Shown in pieces: positions 14,459 through 23,938 of a DNA stretch of 64,000 bases. The translations under genes were made by a program, and so were the position numbers. The notes beneath the pieces are model-generated. The model was not told the DNA's origin. It searched no databases and saw only the letters and a list, made by a program, of their open reading frames with translations. Positions within the stretch are counted from its first letter, which is position 1; every line of letters begins with the position of its first letter. Origin of the DNA: Acidimicrobiaceae bacterium (GTDB lineage: Bacteria; Actinomycetota; Acidimicrobiia; Acidimicrobiales; RAAP-2); the NCBI GenBank assembly GCA_027449885.1, contig DAIDKS010000031.1, forward strand, positions 44,895 through 108,894, in the 5' to 3' direction.

Positions 14459-15244
14459 CTACCCGGCCGCCCGACCCCCGACCCGGGGCTCGCCGGGCCA
14501 CGGGACGCCCGTCGCGACGCAGAGCAGCTCGGTGAGCACCCGCGCCGTCGCCCCCCAGACGAGCTCGCCGGGAACGCGGTAGAAGAACATCGGCACGAAG
14601 CCCTCGGCGTCGGCGCCGGGGCGACGCGGGTCACGCCGCCAGTGCTCGACGACGGCGGCCCCGGGCTCGAGCAGGTCGGCCAGGCTGACGGTGAGGATCC
14701 GCTCGACCTCGCCGGTCGTCGCGACGAGGGCGGGCCGGCTCGCGAGGCGCCCGACGACCGGCCAGATCGCGGAGCCCGAGACGAAGGTCACGAGCGGGCT
14801 CAGGCGCGCGACGGGCTCGACGAGCGAGCGGTCGAGCCCCACCTCCTCCTCGGCCTCGCGCAGGGCCGTCGCGACGTCGTCCTCGCCCTCCTCCGCCCGC
14901 CCGCCCGGCAGGGCGACCTCGCCCCGGTGGTGGCGCAGCTCGCTCGAGCGGCGGGTGAGGACGACCCGGGCCACGCCGTCCTCGTCGTAGAGGGCGACGA
15001 GGACGGCCGAGCGGCGGGGTGCGAGGCCTCCGCGGGCGTCGAGCTCGGCCGGCACGGGGGCGTCGGGGGCGGCGTCGAGCGTTCGGCCCGCCGCGACGAG
15101 CCTCTCGACGACGCGCGCGACGCTCGGGCGCCGCTCCGTCGGGGCGAGGTCGGCCCACGGGACGGGCCCGCCCGGGCGGAGCTCGTCGGGCTCGGGGACG
15201 ACTTGGGGGAACTGGTGTCCGGGGAAGCGCTCGGCGCGACGCAC
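14459..15244 (-). CDS. NUDIX hydrolase (CoA pyrophosphatase-like)
   Basis: Nudix box GGRAEEGEDDVATALREAEEEVGL. Confidence 0.88.
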   Translation of the reverse strand: MRRAERFPGHQFPQVVPEPDELRPGGPVPWADLAPTERRPSVARVVERLVAAGRTLDAAPDAPVPAELDARGGLAPRRSAVLVALYDEDGVARVVLTRRSSELRHHRGEVALPGGRAEEGEDDVATALREAEEEVGLDRSLVEPVARLSPLVTFVSGSAIWPVVGRLASRPALVATTGEVERILTVSLADLLEPGAAVVEHWRRDPRRPGADAEGFVPMFFYRVPGELVWGATARVLTELLCVATGVPWPGEPRVGGRAAG

Positions 15245-15309
15245 GTGGGACCGACCTCTCTATACGCCTCCTATAGTACGGAGGCCCCCTCCGGTACTGG
15301 CAGGTCACC

Positions 15310-17490
15310 ATGAAATCCCTCGCCCGCTTCTCCGTCCGTCGACGCTGGCTCGTCCTCATCCTCTGGATCGTCGCCTTCGTCGGCATGAACGGCCTCTCGA
15401 TCCACCTCGGCTCGGCCTACGCCAACGCCTTCAGCCTGCCGAACACCAACTCGAGCCGGGCCATGGACCTGCTCGCGCGCATCCCCACCGCGAAGGGTGA
15501 CAGCGACCAGATCGTCTTCCAGTCCCGCGCGGGCAGCGTCGAGAGCCACGCCGCCGCGATCGACGCCATGCTCCGCGCCGTCGCGAAGCTGCCCCAGGTC
15601 TCGGGGGTCGTCTCGCCCTTCTGCCCGACCGGCGTCACCGTCTGTCCCGGAGCCCACCAGGTGAGCGCCGACCACACCATCGCCTACGCGATCGTCGACT
15701 TCGCCCAGCCGGGCTTCAAGATCCCCCGCGCCCAGGTCCAGCAGGTGGAGACCGTCGGCGCGACCGCGCGATCGGCCACCCTCAACGTCCAGTTCGGCGG
15801 CAACGCCTTCGGCGCCCTCGACGCCCCGACCGGGAGCCCCGGCGAGATCTTCGGGCTCCTCGCGACCGGCGTCATCCTGCTGCTCGCCTTCGGGAGCCTG
15901 CTCGCGATGCTGCTGCCCCTCGGCGTCGCCCTCTTCGCGATCGGCATCGCCTCGGCGGCGACCGTCCTGCTCAGCCACGCGATGAACATCGCCGACTTCG
16001 CCCCGATCCTCGGGTCGCTGATCGGACTGGGCGTCGGGATCGACTACGCCCTCTTCATCGTGACCCGGGCGCGCCAGGGCCTGAAGCGCGGGCTCGGCGT
16101 CGAGGAGTCCATCGTCACGGCGATCAACACCTCGGGCCGCGCCGTCCTCTTCGCCGGCTCGACGGTCGTCATCGCCCTCGCCGGCATGCTGGTGCTGCGC
16201 CTCTCGTTCCTGAACGGCGTCGCGGTGTCGGCCTCGGTGACCGTCGCCATCACGATGCTCGCCTCGCTCACGCTGCTGCCCGCGCTGCTCGGCTTCTTGA
16301 AGACGCGCGTGCTCGGCCGGCGCGAGCGGCGCGCCCTCGCCGAGCACGGGCCCGAGCCCGTCGTCCCGGCCGGCTTCTGGCAGCGCTGGAGCCACTTCGT
16401 CGCCCGGCGGCCGCGCCTGCTGTCCCTGCTCGCGCTCGCCGTCGTCGTGCTCGCCGCCGTGCCCTTCTTCTCCCTCCGCCTCGGCAGCTCGGACCAGGGG
16501 ACGAACCCGCCCTCGACGACCACCCGCCAGGCCTACGACCTGCTGGCGAAGGGCTTCGGACCGGGCTTCAACGGACCGCTCGCGGTGGTCGGCGAGGTGC
16601 ACGGCCCCGCCGACGTCGCGGCCCTCACCTCCCTCGACCACACGCTCGCCCACGTGCCCGGGGTCGTCGCGGTGAGCCCCCTCGCCGTCCTCGCCCACGG
16701 CACCGTCGGGGTGATCTCGGTCGTGCCGTCCACCAGCCCCTCGGCCGCGGCGACGACCGACCTCATCAACCACCTGCGCAACGACGTGATCCCGCGGGCC
16801 ACCTTCTCGAGCCACACCGCCGTCTACGTCGGCGGCCTCACGGCGATCTTCGCCGACTTCGCGACGGTCCTCGGCGCGAAGATCCCGCTCTTCCTCGCCG
16901 TGATCGTGACGCTGGGGTGCCTCCTGCTGATGGTGGCCTTCCGCAGCGTGGTGGTGCCCCTGGTCGCCGCGGCGATGAACCTCCTCGCCGCGGGGGCCTC
17001 GTTCGGGCTCGTCGTCGCCGTCTTCCAGTGGGGCTGGGGCAGCCGACTCCTCAACGCGGGCACCGGACCCGTCGAGTCCTTCCTCCCGATCATCATGATC
17101 GCGATCCTCTTCGGGCTCTCGATGGACTACCAGGTCTTCCTCGTCTCGCGCATGCACGAGGAGTGGCTCAACACGGGGGACAACGAGGAGGCGATCATCC
17201 GGGGCCAGGCCAACACCGGCCGGGTCATCACGGCGGCGGCCCTCATCATGATCTCGGTCTTCCTCTCGTTCGCCTTCGGCGGCCAGCGCATCATCGCCGA
17301 GTTCGGCATCGGCCTCGGGGGCGCCGTCCTGATCGACGCCTTCGTGCTGCGCACCGTGCTGGTGCCCTCGCTGATGCACTTCATCGGGCGGGCCAACTGG
17401 TGGATGCCGCGGTGGCTCGACCGGGTGGTGCCCCACGTGGCGGTCGAGGCGACCGAGGAGGAGCTGGCGATCGACCCGTCGGTCGGCTGA
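15310..17490 (+). CDS. MMPL/RND-family transporter
   Basis: 726 aa; SVRRRWLVLILWIVAF; LIGLGVGIDYALFIVTRARQGLKRG; LFGLSMDYQVFLVSRMHEEW. Confidence 0.94.
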   Translation: MKSLARFSVRRRWLVLILWIVAFVGMNGLSIHLGSAYANAFSLPNTNSSRAMDLLARIPTAKGDSDQIVFQSRAGSVESHAAAIDAMLRAVAKLPQVSGVVSPFCPTGVTVCPGAHQVSADHTIAYAIVDFAQPGFKIPRAQVQQVETVGATARSATLNVQFGGNAFGALDAPTGSPGEIFGLLATGVILLLAFGSLLAMLLPLGVALFAIGIASAATVLLSHAMNIADFAPILGSLIGLGVGIDYALFIVTRARQGLKRGLGVEESIVTAINTSGRAVLFAGSTVVIALAGMLVLRLSFLNGVAVSASVTVAITMLASLTLLPALLGFLKTRVLGRRERRALAEHGPEPVVPAGFWQRWSHFVARRPRLLSLLALAVVVLAAVPFFSLRLGSSDQGTNPPSTTTRQAYDLLAKGFGPGFNGPLAVVGEVHGPADVAALTSLDHTLAHVPGVVAVSPLAVLAHGTVGVISVVPSTSPSAAATTDLINHLRNDVIPRATFSSHTAVYVGGLTAIFADFATVLGAKIPLFLAVIVTLGCLLLMVAFRSVVVPLVAAAMNLLAAGASFGLVVAVFQWGWGSRLLNAGTGPVESFLPIIMIAILFGLSMDYQVFLVSRMHEEWLNTGDNEEAIIRGQANTGRVITAAALIMISVFLSFAFGGQRIIAEFGIGLGGAVLIDAFVLRTVLVPSLMHFIGRANWWMPRWLDRVVPHVAVEATEEELAIDPSVG

Positions 17491-17519
17491 GGGCGCCCCG
17501 AGGACGGAGCCGTCCCCCG

Positions 17520-18278
17520 CTAGTCCATGAAGGCTCCGCCGTTCACCGCGATCGACTCCCCGGTGACGAAGGCGGCGTCCTCGGACACGAGGAAGGCAAC
17601 TACGCGCGCGACGTCCTCGGGTGACTCCAGGCGGCGGAGTGGAGTGTCGTCGATCCAGAGTTGGCGCACCGCCTCCGGCTCAATCCCGCGGAGTCCCGCC
17701 TCCCACGCCAACTCACGATCCTGCATTGCGGTGGTGACGTAGCCCGGGCAGACGCTGTTCACGCGAATCCCGTGGGCCGCGAGCTCGAAGGCCATGGCCT
17801 GCGTAAGTCCCAGCACGGCGAACTTGCTCGCCACGTAGTCCGAGAGAAAGGGGATGCGGCCCTGCTTAGCGGCCATCGAGGCGGTGTTCACGATCACTCC
17901 CCGGATGCCGTGCGACACCATAGCCCGGGCGGCCGCCTGGCTGGCGAAGAAGACTCCGTAGGTGTTCACTTCGAACGTGCGGCGCAGATCGCTCGGGGAG
18001 ACGTCGAGAAACCGCTGCATCTTCGAGATCCCCGCGTTGGAGACCCACACGTCCAGCCCCCCCTCGTGATCGACCACGGCGTCGACAACGGCGGCGCACG
18101 CCTCGGGGTCGGTGACGTCAAGAGTCATCGAAGATCCCCCGACCTCCTCGGCGACGCGCGCCGCCGCGATCGGATCGACGTCGGTAACGACAACCCGCAT
18201 CCCGCGGTTCGCGAGTTCGCGGGCGATGGCTGCACCGATACCTGATCCGGCTCCGGTGATCACGGCGATGGATGTCAT
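17520..18278 (-). CDS. SDR-family NAD(P)-dependent oxidoreductase (sugar/polyol dehydrogenase-like)
   Basis: MTSIAVITGAGSGIGAAIARELANRG; SDYVASKFAVLGLTQAMAFELA; GESIAVNGGAFMD. Confidence 0.9.
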   Translation of the reverse strand: MTSIAVITGAGSGIGAAIARELANRGMRVVVTDVDPIAAARVAEEVGGSSMTLDVTDPEACAAVVDAVVDHEGGLDVWVSNAGISKMQRFLDVSPSDLRRTFEVNTYGVFFASQAAARAMVSHGIRGVIVNTASMAAKQGRIPFLSDYVASKFAVLGLTQAMAFELAAHGIRVNSVCPGYVTTAMQDRELAWEAGLRGIEPEAVRQLWIDDTPLRRLESPEDVARVVAFLVSEDAAFVTGESIAVNGGAFMD

Positions 18279-19762
18279 GGGTTGCTCCTCGCTAGAGCGT
18301 GGGACAGGGACGTCGTCACGCGGGTGAACTCCTTGAACTGCGCGTAGCGCTCGTCGTAGAGGGCGGTGCGCTCGGGATGGGGCGCAATGACCTCGTCGGG
18401 CGGCAACGCTCCCTTGACGTAGTCGCCATCGGGAATCAGCCCGACACCCACTCCGGCGAGTACGGCCGCCCCAAAGGAGGCCCCCGGATGCTCGACGATG
18501 GAGGCCAGTTCTCGACCCAGGACATCCGCCAGAATCTCGCGCCAGAGTCGAGAGCGCGAACCGCCATTCGTGACCCACGTCCGTTCGACGGCGAGACCCC
18601 GCTCGGCGAACACCTCGATGTGGGCACGAAATCCGTAGGCGATGGCCTCGAGGTAGGCCCGATGCAGATCGCCCCGGGTCGTTCCCAGGTGCAGGCCGAT
18701 GACGGCCCCACGAAGATCCGGATCGTGGAGCGGGGTCTTCTCGCCAAGGAAGTAGGGCAGCGCGATGAGGGCACCGGGGGTCGCCCGGAAGGCCTCAGCG
18801 TCGAGGACGTCGAGGCCCACTCCTCCGAGCAGGGCCTGTTCCCAGCGCAGCAGCGACCCGCTGGTGGCCATGCAGCCGTTGGGCAGCCACTTTCCCGCCA
18901 GTGGATGCTTGTCGAGGTAGAGGCGCGTGTCGACCAGCGGAGTCGGGCTGACCGCGAGGATGTCACCGGCTCCGCCCAACTTCACGAGGCAGTCACCCGG
19001 CTCTACCAGACCGGCGCCGTAGGCGGAGAGGACATGATCGGCGCCGCCGACGACCACGGGGGTTCCGACCGCCAGCCCCGTCGCGGCCGCGGCCGCCGAC
19101 GAGACGGATCCGACAACCTCGCCAGGACAGTGGACGGGTCCGATCAGGGGAGAGTGATCGGGCAGTCGCGCCCACACGGCGTCCAGGGGCTGGCGGTCGA
19201 GGGTGAACAGTCCACTCTCGAGCGCCCAGTTCTCCTCGACGTGGACGTCGGCGCCCAGTCGGCGCGCGAGCCAGTCGTAGGAGCCCTGAACGACCCGGGT
19301 GGCGGCCCACACGTCGGGCTCGTGACGCGCTACCCACCGGAGCGTTGGCGCCACGGACTGCTGCGAGAGGACAGACCCCGTCAGGTGCAGGAGGTCCACA
19401 TCGATCAACTCGGCGCGAAGCTCGCGGAGTTCCTCAACGGCCCGAGCGTCGTTCTGCAAGATCGCGCGACGCAGCGGGAGCCCCTCCACGTCAGTGAGGA
19501 CGACCGCCGGCACCATCCCGCTCACGGCAACGGCGGCGATATCGCCCGCGTCGACGCCGAGAGAGCCGAGCAGGTTAGGTACCAGGGTGCAGACGCCGTC
19601 CCACCACTCGGCGGGATCGGCTTCGGCCCAGCCGACCTGATCGCTGTGGAGCGCCACGGGGCGCGACGCGGATCGCAAGATACCGCGGGCGGGATCGAGG
19701 ATGACCGCCTTGACTCCGGACGACCCGAGATCGATCCCGAGGAGGAGGGTTCCCCTAGGCAC
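18275..19762 (-). CDS. FGGY-family carbohydrate kinase (xylulokinase-like, substrate unknown)
   Basis: 495 aa; LLLGIDLGSSGVKAVILDPARG; GWAEADPAEWWDGV; VVGGADHVLSAYGAG. Confidence 0.9.
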   Translation of the reverse strand: MPRGTLLLGIDLGSSGVKAVILDPARGILRSASRPVALHSDQVGWAEADPAEWWDGVCTLVPNLLGSLGVDAGDIAAVAVSGMVPAVVLTDVEGLPLRRAILQNDARAVEELRELRAELIDVDLLHLTGSVLSQQSVAPTLRWVARHEPDVWAATRVVQGSYDWLARRLGADVHVEENWALESGLFTLDRQPLDAVWARLPDHSPLIGPVHCPGEVVGSVSSAAAAATGLAVGTPVVVGGADHVLSAYGAGLVEPGDCLVKLGGAGDILAVSPTPLVDTRLYLDKHPLAGKWLPNGCMATSGSLLRWEQALLGGVGLDVLDAEAFRATPGALIALPYFLGEKTPLHDPDLRGAVIGLHLGTTRGDLHRAYLEAIAYGFRAHIEVFAERGLAVERTWVTNGGSRSRLWREILADVLGRELASIVEHPGASFGAAVLAGVGVGLIPDGDYVKGALPPDEVIAPHPERTALYDERYAQFKEFTRVTTSLSHALARSNP

Positions 19763-20558
19763 TTCGCGCGGCGTCGACGAAGCGCTTCACGCGTTCGGGA
19801 TCGACCTCGTTCCACGTGTAGCCGTCACGCTTGAGATCGCTGCCAACGATGCACCCGTCGGCGTACTTGAGGTAGCTCTGGATCGTCTCGGCCTTCGCTC
19901 CCGTGTTGAGTAGGACAGGAACCTCCGGGTCGAGGGCCTCGCGAACGTCGGCGACCGTGCTCACTTCGGGCTCACTGCCCGCCATCGGACCGGAGACGAG
20001 GATGACGTCGGCCAGACTGGAGACCACCGTCGAGCGAGCCATCGCGGCGGGTGAGCGGCCGCCGACGCTGGAGGCGAACTCGGGCGTGACGTTCGCGAAA
20101 ACGGCGAGGTCGTCGCGACCGAATGCTCGGCGATTCCGCAACAGCGTCGCCGCGTCGGGAGCCCACAGCCCCATGTCGGACTCCCACAGGCCGGTCACGA
20201 CCTCGCGCAAGAAGACCGCGTCGGTGGCCACCGCGATGGCCAGGGCGCACTGGGCATCCCACAGGAAGTCCACCCCGTAGGGGCGGTCGTCGGGACGGCA
20301 CTCGGTCACCACGCGCGACATGACGGCGGATGCTTCGAGTCCCGCGTGGAGCTGGTACGGGCGGTCGCCCTCGTTGCAGAAGAGGATGGCGTCGAATCCC
20401 CCCTCCCGTAAGACCTCGACGTCGCGCTTCACGTGATCGATGAGTCCCGTGACTCCGGCGGCGGAGTCGAAGAGGGGGGTTCCCGGCAGAGGCGGCACGT
20501 GCGCCATAGCGATGAGGGGCTTCGCCGCCTTCGGGAAGATGCTGCGGAAACGGGACAT
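19755..20558 (-). CDS. BtpA/SgcQ-family TIM-barrel protein
   Basis: 267 aa; KPLIAMAHVPPLPGTPLFDS; GGFDAILFCNEGDRPY; VLLNTGAKAETIQSYLKYADGCIVGSDLKRDG. Confidence 0.85.
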   Translation of the reverse strand: MSRFRSIFPKAAKPLIAMAHVPPLPGTPLFDSAAGVTGLIDHVKRDVEVLREGGFDAILFCNEGDRPYQLHAGLEASAVMSRVVTECRPDDRPYGVDFLWDAQCALAIAVATDAVFLREVVTGLWESDMGLWAPDAATLLRNRRAFGRDDLAVFANVTPEFASSVGGRSPAAMARSTVVSSLADVILVSGPMAGSEPEVSTVADVREALDPEVPVLLNTGAKAETIQSYLKYADGCIVGSDLKRDGYTWNEVDPERVKRFVDAARSA

Positions 20559-21343
20559 CAGGGAGATTCCTCCTCTACTGGTTCAACGTGAATGACCTCA
20601 ACGTCCAGTTCTCGAAGGCGCTGGATCGTCTCGTTGCTGGGAGCGGCATTCGTGATCAGGACGTCGATGACGTTGGCAGGAGCGACGCTGACGAGCGCCA
20701 CGCGTCCAATCTTGCTGGCGTCCGCAAGGACGATGCGGCGTCGACCCGAGGCGATGGCCGCCCGCTTCACTTCGGCGTCGTCCAGGTTGTACTCGGTAAG
20801 ACCCGCCTCGACGCTGATGCCGGCGACGCCGAGGAAGACAGCGTCGCAGTGCAGGTCCACGAACGAATCCACGGCGCGTGCGCCAACCAGACTCATCTCC
20901 CCCTGACGGACCACCCCACCCGTCACGATGGTGCGTACGAGGGGCTTCGTGGCGAGTTCGGTGGCGATGAGCAACGAGCTCGTGAGGGCGGTGATCGCCA
21001 GGTCGTCGGGAATGGCCCGCGCCAACTGGTGGGCCGTGGAGCCGACGTCCAGGATGATCGTCTCGTTGGGTCGCAGCGCGGCGGCTGCGGCGGCGCCGAT
21101 CCGGCGCTTCGCCTCCGCCTGCTCGGCGGATCGCTGGAGGACCGGGGGCTCGAAGCCACGCGCCTGGATGGAGATTGCCCCACCTCGGACACGACGAGCC
21201 AGACCCTCTAGCTCGAGCAGTTCGAGGTCACGACGGATGGTCATCTCACTGGTGCCGTAGTCGGCGGCCATCTCGGCGATCGTCGCCTCACCCTCGTGGC
21301 GCAGGCGCTCCACAATGATGGTGCGGCGCGCCTTAGAGTCCAT
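20558..21343 (-). CDS. DeoR/GlpR-family transcriptional regulator
   Basis: RRTIIVERLRHEGEATIAEMAADYGTSEMTIRRDLELLELEGLARRVRGGA; DeoR C-terminal sensor fold. Confidence 0.93.
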   Translation of the reverse strand: MDSKARRTIIVERLRHEGEATIAEMAADYGTSEMTIRRDLELLELEGLARRVRGGAISIQARGFEPPVLQRSAEQAEAKRRIGAAAAAALRPNETIILDVGSTAHQLARAIPDDLAITALTSSLLIATELATKPLVRTIVTGGVVRQGEMSLVGARAVDSFVDLHCDAVFLGVAGISVEAGLTEYNLDDAEVKRAAIASGRRRIVLADASKIGRVALVSVAPANVIDVLITNAAPSNETIQRLRELDVEVIHVEPVEEESP

Positions 21344-21349
21344 GGCTCC

Positions 21350-21406
21350 ACACTATGTGAGTTTTTAACATTCATCAACCCCCTTTTGAGTAAATCTCAC
21401 ATTAAT
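21350..21406 (-). promoter_or_regulatory. Composite promoter/operator element A (deoR operon)
   Basis: ACACTATGTGAGTTTTTAACATTCATCAA-N18-TCACATTAAT; matches element B at 29567 at the same internal spacing. Confidence 0.75.
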
Positions 21407-21434
21407 AACGACTACTTGTCACACCCACGACGGT

Positions 21435-22424
21435 CTACTCTGTCGACTCCCAACTCATCCACCCGGTACGTGTGCTCCAATGTCTGCCCGAGTCGAGGAG
21501 TCGGATGACCGACTCCTGCAGCCTCGTCGGGCCACCGGCGTGCGGCCGCAAGACGAACTCTCTCACGTCGTGGTCCCCGACGACCTCCCCAGGGACCAGT
21601 GTGAAGCGCCGGGCGAAGCGCAAGAGACGACTCTCGGACCCGAGGATGTCGGCAAGGTGCGGGTCGAATATCCAGGACTGACACGTCACCAAACGTCGAT
21701 GCGGAGCCGGCCACGTTCGCTGGAGCAAGTCGCGCGCCTGCCCCAGCGATTGGTCAACAGCTCCTTCCGAGAGATCGGCACCGTCGGGGATGTGGAGCCC
21801 GACCACCGGATCACCCCATCGAAAGCCGACACCCCGAACGTCAGCCTCCTCGGGCGGGTACCAGGGCGAGGGGGACAGCGTCCCGATCCCCAACCTCAGA
21901 CGGTGGTACTGGAGAGATCCGATGTTGACCAGGTCGCCCCGCAGCGCCAGCATGATCCACCACCCGGCACTGAGTCCCGAGGTGCCGAACTGACGCCGAT
22001 GCACCGCCGCGTGTCGCGCCACGGTCGCGAGGGTGTCCACGATGACGTCGGACGGGAAGCCCTCGGAGATCAGGAAGTCGCGCGTGCCAGACGCCGCGAG
22101 GCCCGCCAGGTAGAGGAACAGGAGCCGTCCGACCACCCCCGTCTCGTCGAGATCCCGGACGATCAGGACGGGGTCGTCTGGCCGTCCCCGCTGCTCCTCG
22201 ACGACGGCCCAAAGCCCCGCGAGCAGGCGCACCCACGCGTCGCTCGCGAGCACATCGCCCCAACGGGTGACGAGCTCGTCACGGTCGCTCAGCGCAAGAC
22301 CCATCGCCGCTAACTCCGACGAGAGACGTGAGGGCGAGACCGAGCGCACGCGGTCCACATCGATCCGCGGTGCCGCGCGAACGTGCTCCCAGAGCACTTC
22401 CGGAATCGGACGGGACGGATTCAC
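21435..22424 (-). CDS. Acyltransferase-like protein resembling NAT_N + GNAT_C two-domain proteins
   Basis: 329 aa; LHIPDGADLSEGAVDQSLGQARDLLQRTW; VTCQSWIFDPHLADILGSESRLLRFARRFTL; family assignment from memory of this motif. Confidence 0.65.
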   Translation of the reverse strand: MNPSRPIPEVLWEHVRAAPRIDVDRVRSVSPSRLSSELAAMGLALSDRDELVTRWGDVLASDAWVRLLAGLWAVVEEQRGRPDDPVLIVRDLDETGVVGRLLFLYLAGLAASGTRDFLISEGFPSDVIVDTLATVARHAAVHRRQFGTSGLSAGWWIMLALRGDLVNIGSLQYHRLRLGIGTLSPSPWYPPEEADVRGVGFRWGDPVVGLHIPDGADLSEGAVDQSLGQARDLLQRTWPAPHRRLVTCQSWIFDPHLADILGSESRLLRFARRFTLVPGEVVGDHDVREFVLRPHAGGPTRLQESVIRLLDSGRHWSTRTGWMSWESTE

Positions 22425-23938
22425 AGATCGAGTGGGCGGAATCGGACGCCCATCGCGCTCAGTCGCCCGAGATGATCCTCCAGGCGAGGTCGGAAGTCAG
22501 CGAGGTCGGCGACGGTGCCCCACACCACCTCGGCGAACGCGCTGAGGCGAGGGAAGGCCATGTAGTCGAGGTGATCCCGTGTTGCGATGTACTCCGTCCA
22601 CAGTTGAGCCTGGGCACCTCGAACGCGCGCGGCCATCGCGGCGTCGAAGTCGTCGGGCACGACGCGAAAGGCGTACACCCGCTCCCAGGTGGTCACGCGC
22701 GGCGGCGATCCTATGGCGACCGGCTCGCCAGGGGCGTCACTGTTCAGCCAGTCAAAGTAGACCCACTGCATGGGAGCCATGATCACGTCGAGTCCACGTC
22801 GTGCCGCTCGCCGACCCTCTTCCACGTTGCGCCACGCAACGATGACCGTCCCATCGGGCACCACGGCGTCGAGCACCTCGTCCCAAGCGAGGACCTCGTG
22901 ACGCCCCGCTCGAAGTGCGTGGGCCATGACGGCGGTGAAGAGTCCTTGGAGTCCCCGTTCGTCGGCCAGGTGGTGTTCTGCCATGAGAGTCACTCGGCGA
23001 GGGTCGACCTCCCACTCACGAGTCGGGCACTCGTCGCCCCCAATGTGGAAGGGAGCCCCGGGGAAGAGCTCGGCAACCGAGCGTACGACGTCGCGTGCGA
23101 AGCGGCGCGTGATCGGCTCCAGGTTGAGCACGTGCTCGGAAATGCCCCAACGGGTCCAGACTCCCGTGCCCGGAGGTGCCGAACCCAGCTCGGGGTAGGC
23201 GGCGATCGCCGCCTGGGCGTGCCCGGGGAGGTCAATCTCCGGGACGATCACGACGTGTCGACGCGCGGCATAGTGCCGCAATTCCACCAACTCGCGTCGC
23301 GTGAAGAACCCACCGTGCGGCTGCCCATCGTCGCGCCCCTCGGACTCGTGGCCCGCCGGAGACGACGGACGCCACGCACCCACCTCGGTCAAGCGGGGCC
23401 ACGCCGGCACCTCGACGCGCCACCCTTGATCATCGTTGAGATGCAGGTGGAGCCGGTTCAGCCGATGCGCGGCTACTTGGTCGATGAACCGCCGGACCAC
23501 GGCGCCGTCGAAGAAGTGGCGAGCGACGTCGAGATGGGCCCCGCGCCAGGCGAACTGCGGCGCGTCGTTGATCTCGACGTGCGGCACCGGCCACTCCGTG
23601 AGCGTTCCTTCATGACCCCACAGTTCATGGGGACCGAGTTGACGCAGAGCGCCCAGAGCGTAGAAGGCTCCCGCCCCGTCCGCCGCGCTGACGACCACCC
23701 GGCTGGACACTCGCATCCGGTACGCCTCCGCCCCAAGTGTGGGGTCCCAGCGGACGTCGAGATCGGGCTCCTCCGTCACCCGCTCCACGCGCCACCCCAC
23801 GGCCGCATCCAGGTCGTCGGCGAAGAGTTCAACCACGTCGTCAAACCGCACATCGGATCGGACGCGCAACGGAGATCGCCAGACGAGCGTGCCCTCACCC
23901 CGACGAAGTTCTCGAGGTCGCGGAAGCGGCGTCCTCAC
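22421..23938 (-). CDS. Glycoside hydrolase family 20 beta-N-acetylhexosaminidase
   Basis: GAFYALGALRQL; LHLHLNDDQGWRVEV; VPEIDLPGHAQAAIAAYPEL; catalytic HIGGDECP; GTG start overlapping upstream ATPase stop. Confidence 0.93.
   Translation of the reverse strand: MRTPLPRPRELRRGEGTLVWRSPLRVRSDVRFDDVVELFADDLDAAVGWRVERVTEEPDLDVRWDPTLGAEAYRMRVSSRVVVSAADGAGAFYALGALRQLGPHELWGHEGTLTEWPVPHVEINDAPQFAWRGAHLDVARHFFDGAVVRRFIDQVAAHRLNRLHLHLNDDQGWRVEVPAWPRLTEVGAWRPSSPAGHESEGRDDGQPHGGFFTRRELVELRHYAARRHVVIVPEIDLPGHAQAAIAAYPELGSAPPGTGVWTRWGISEHVLNLEPITRRFARDVVRSVAELFPGAPFHIGGDECPTREWEVDPRRVTLMAEHHLADERGLQGLFTAVMAHALRAGRHEVLAWDEVLDAVVPDGTVIVAWRNVEEGRRAARRGLDVIMAPMQWVYFDWLNSDAPGEPVAIGSPPRVTTWERVYAFRVVPDDFDAAMAARVRGAQAQLWTEYIATRDHLDYMAFPRLSAFAEVVWGTVADLADFRPRLEDHLGRLSAMGVRFRPLDL

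Noticed and set aside
15271-17436. 721-aa minus-strand ORF opposite the MMPL transporter
   Set aside because: Composition dominated by D/E/G/R/H, no domain, fully overlaps a strong MMPL gene.
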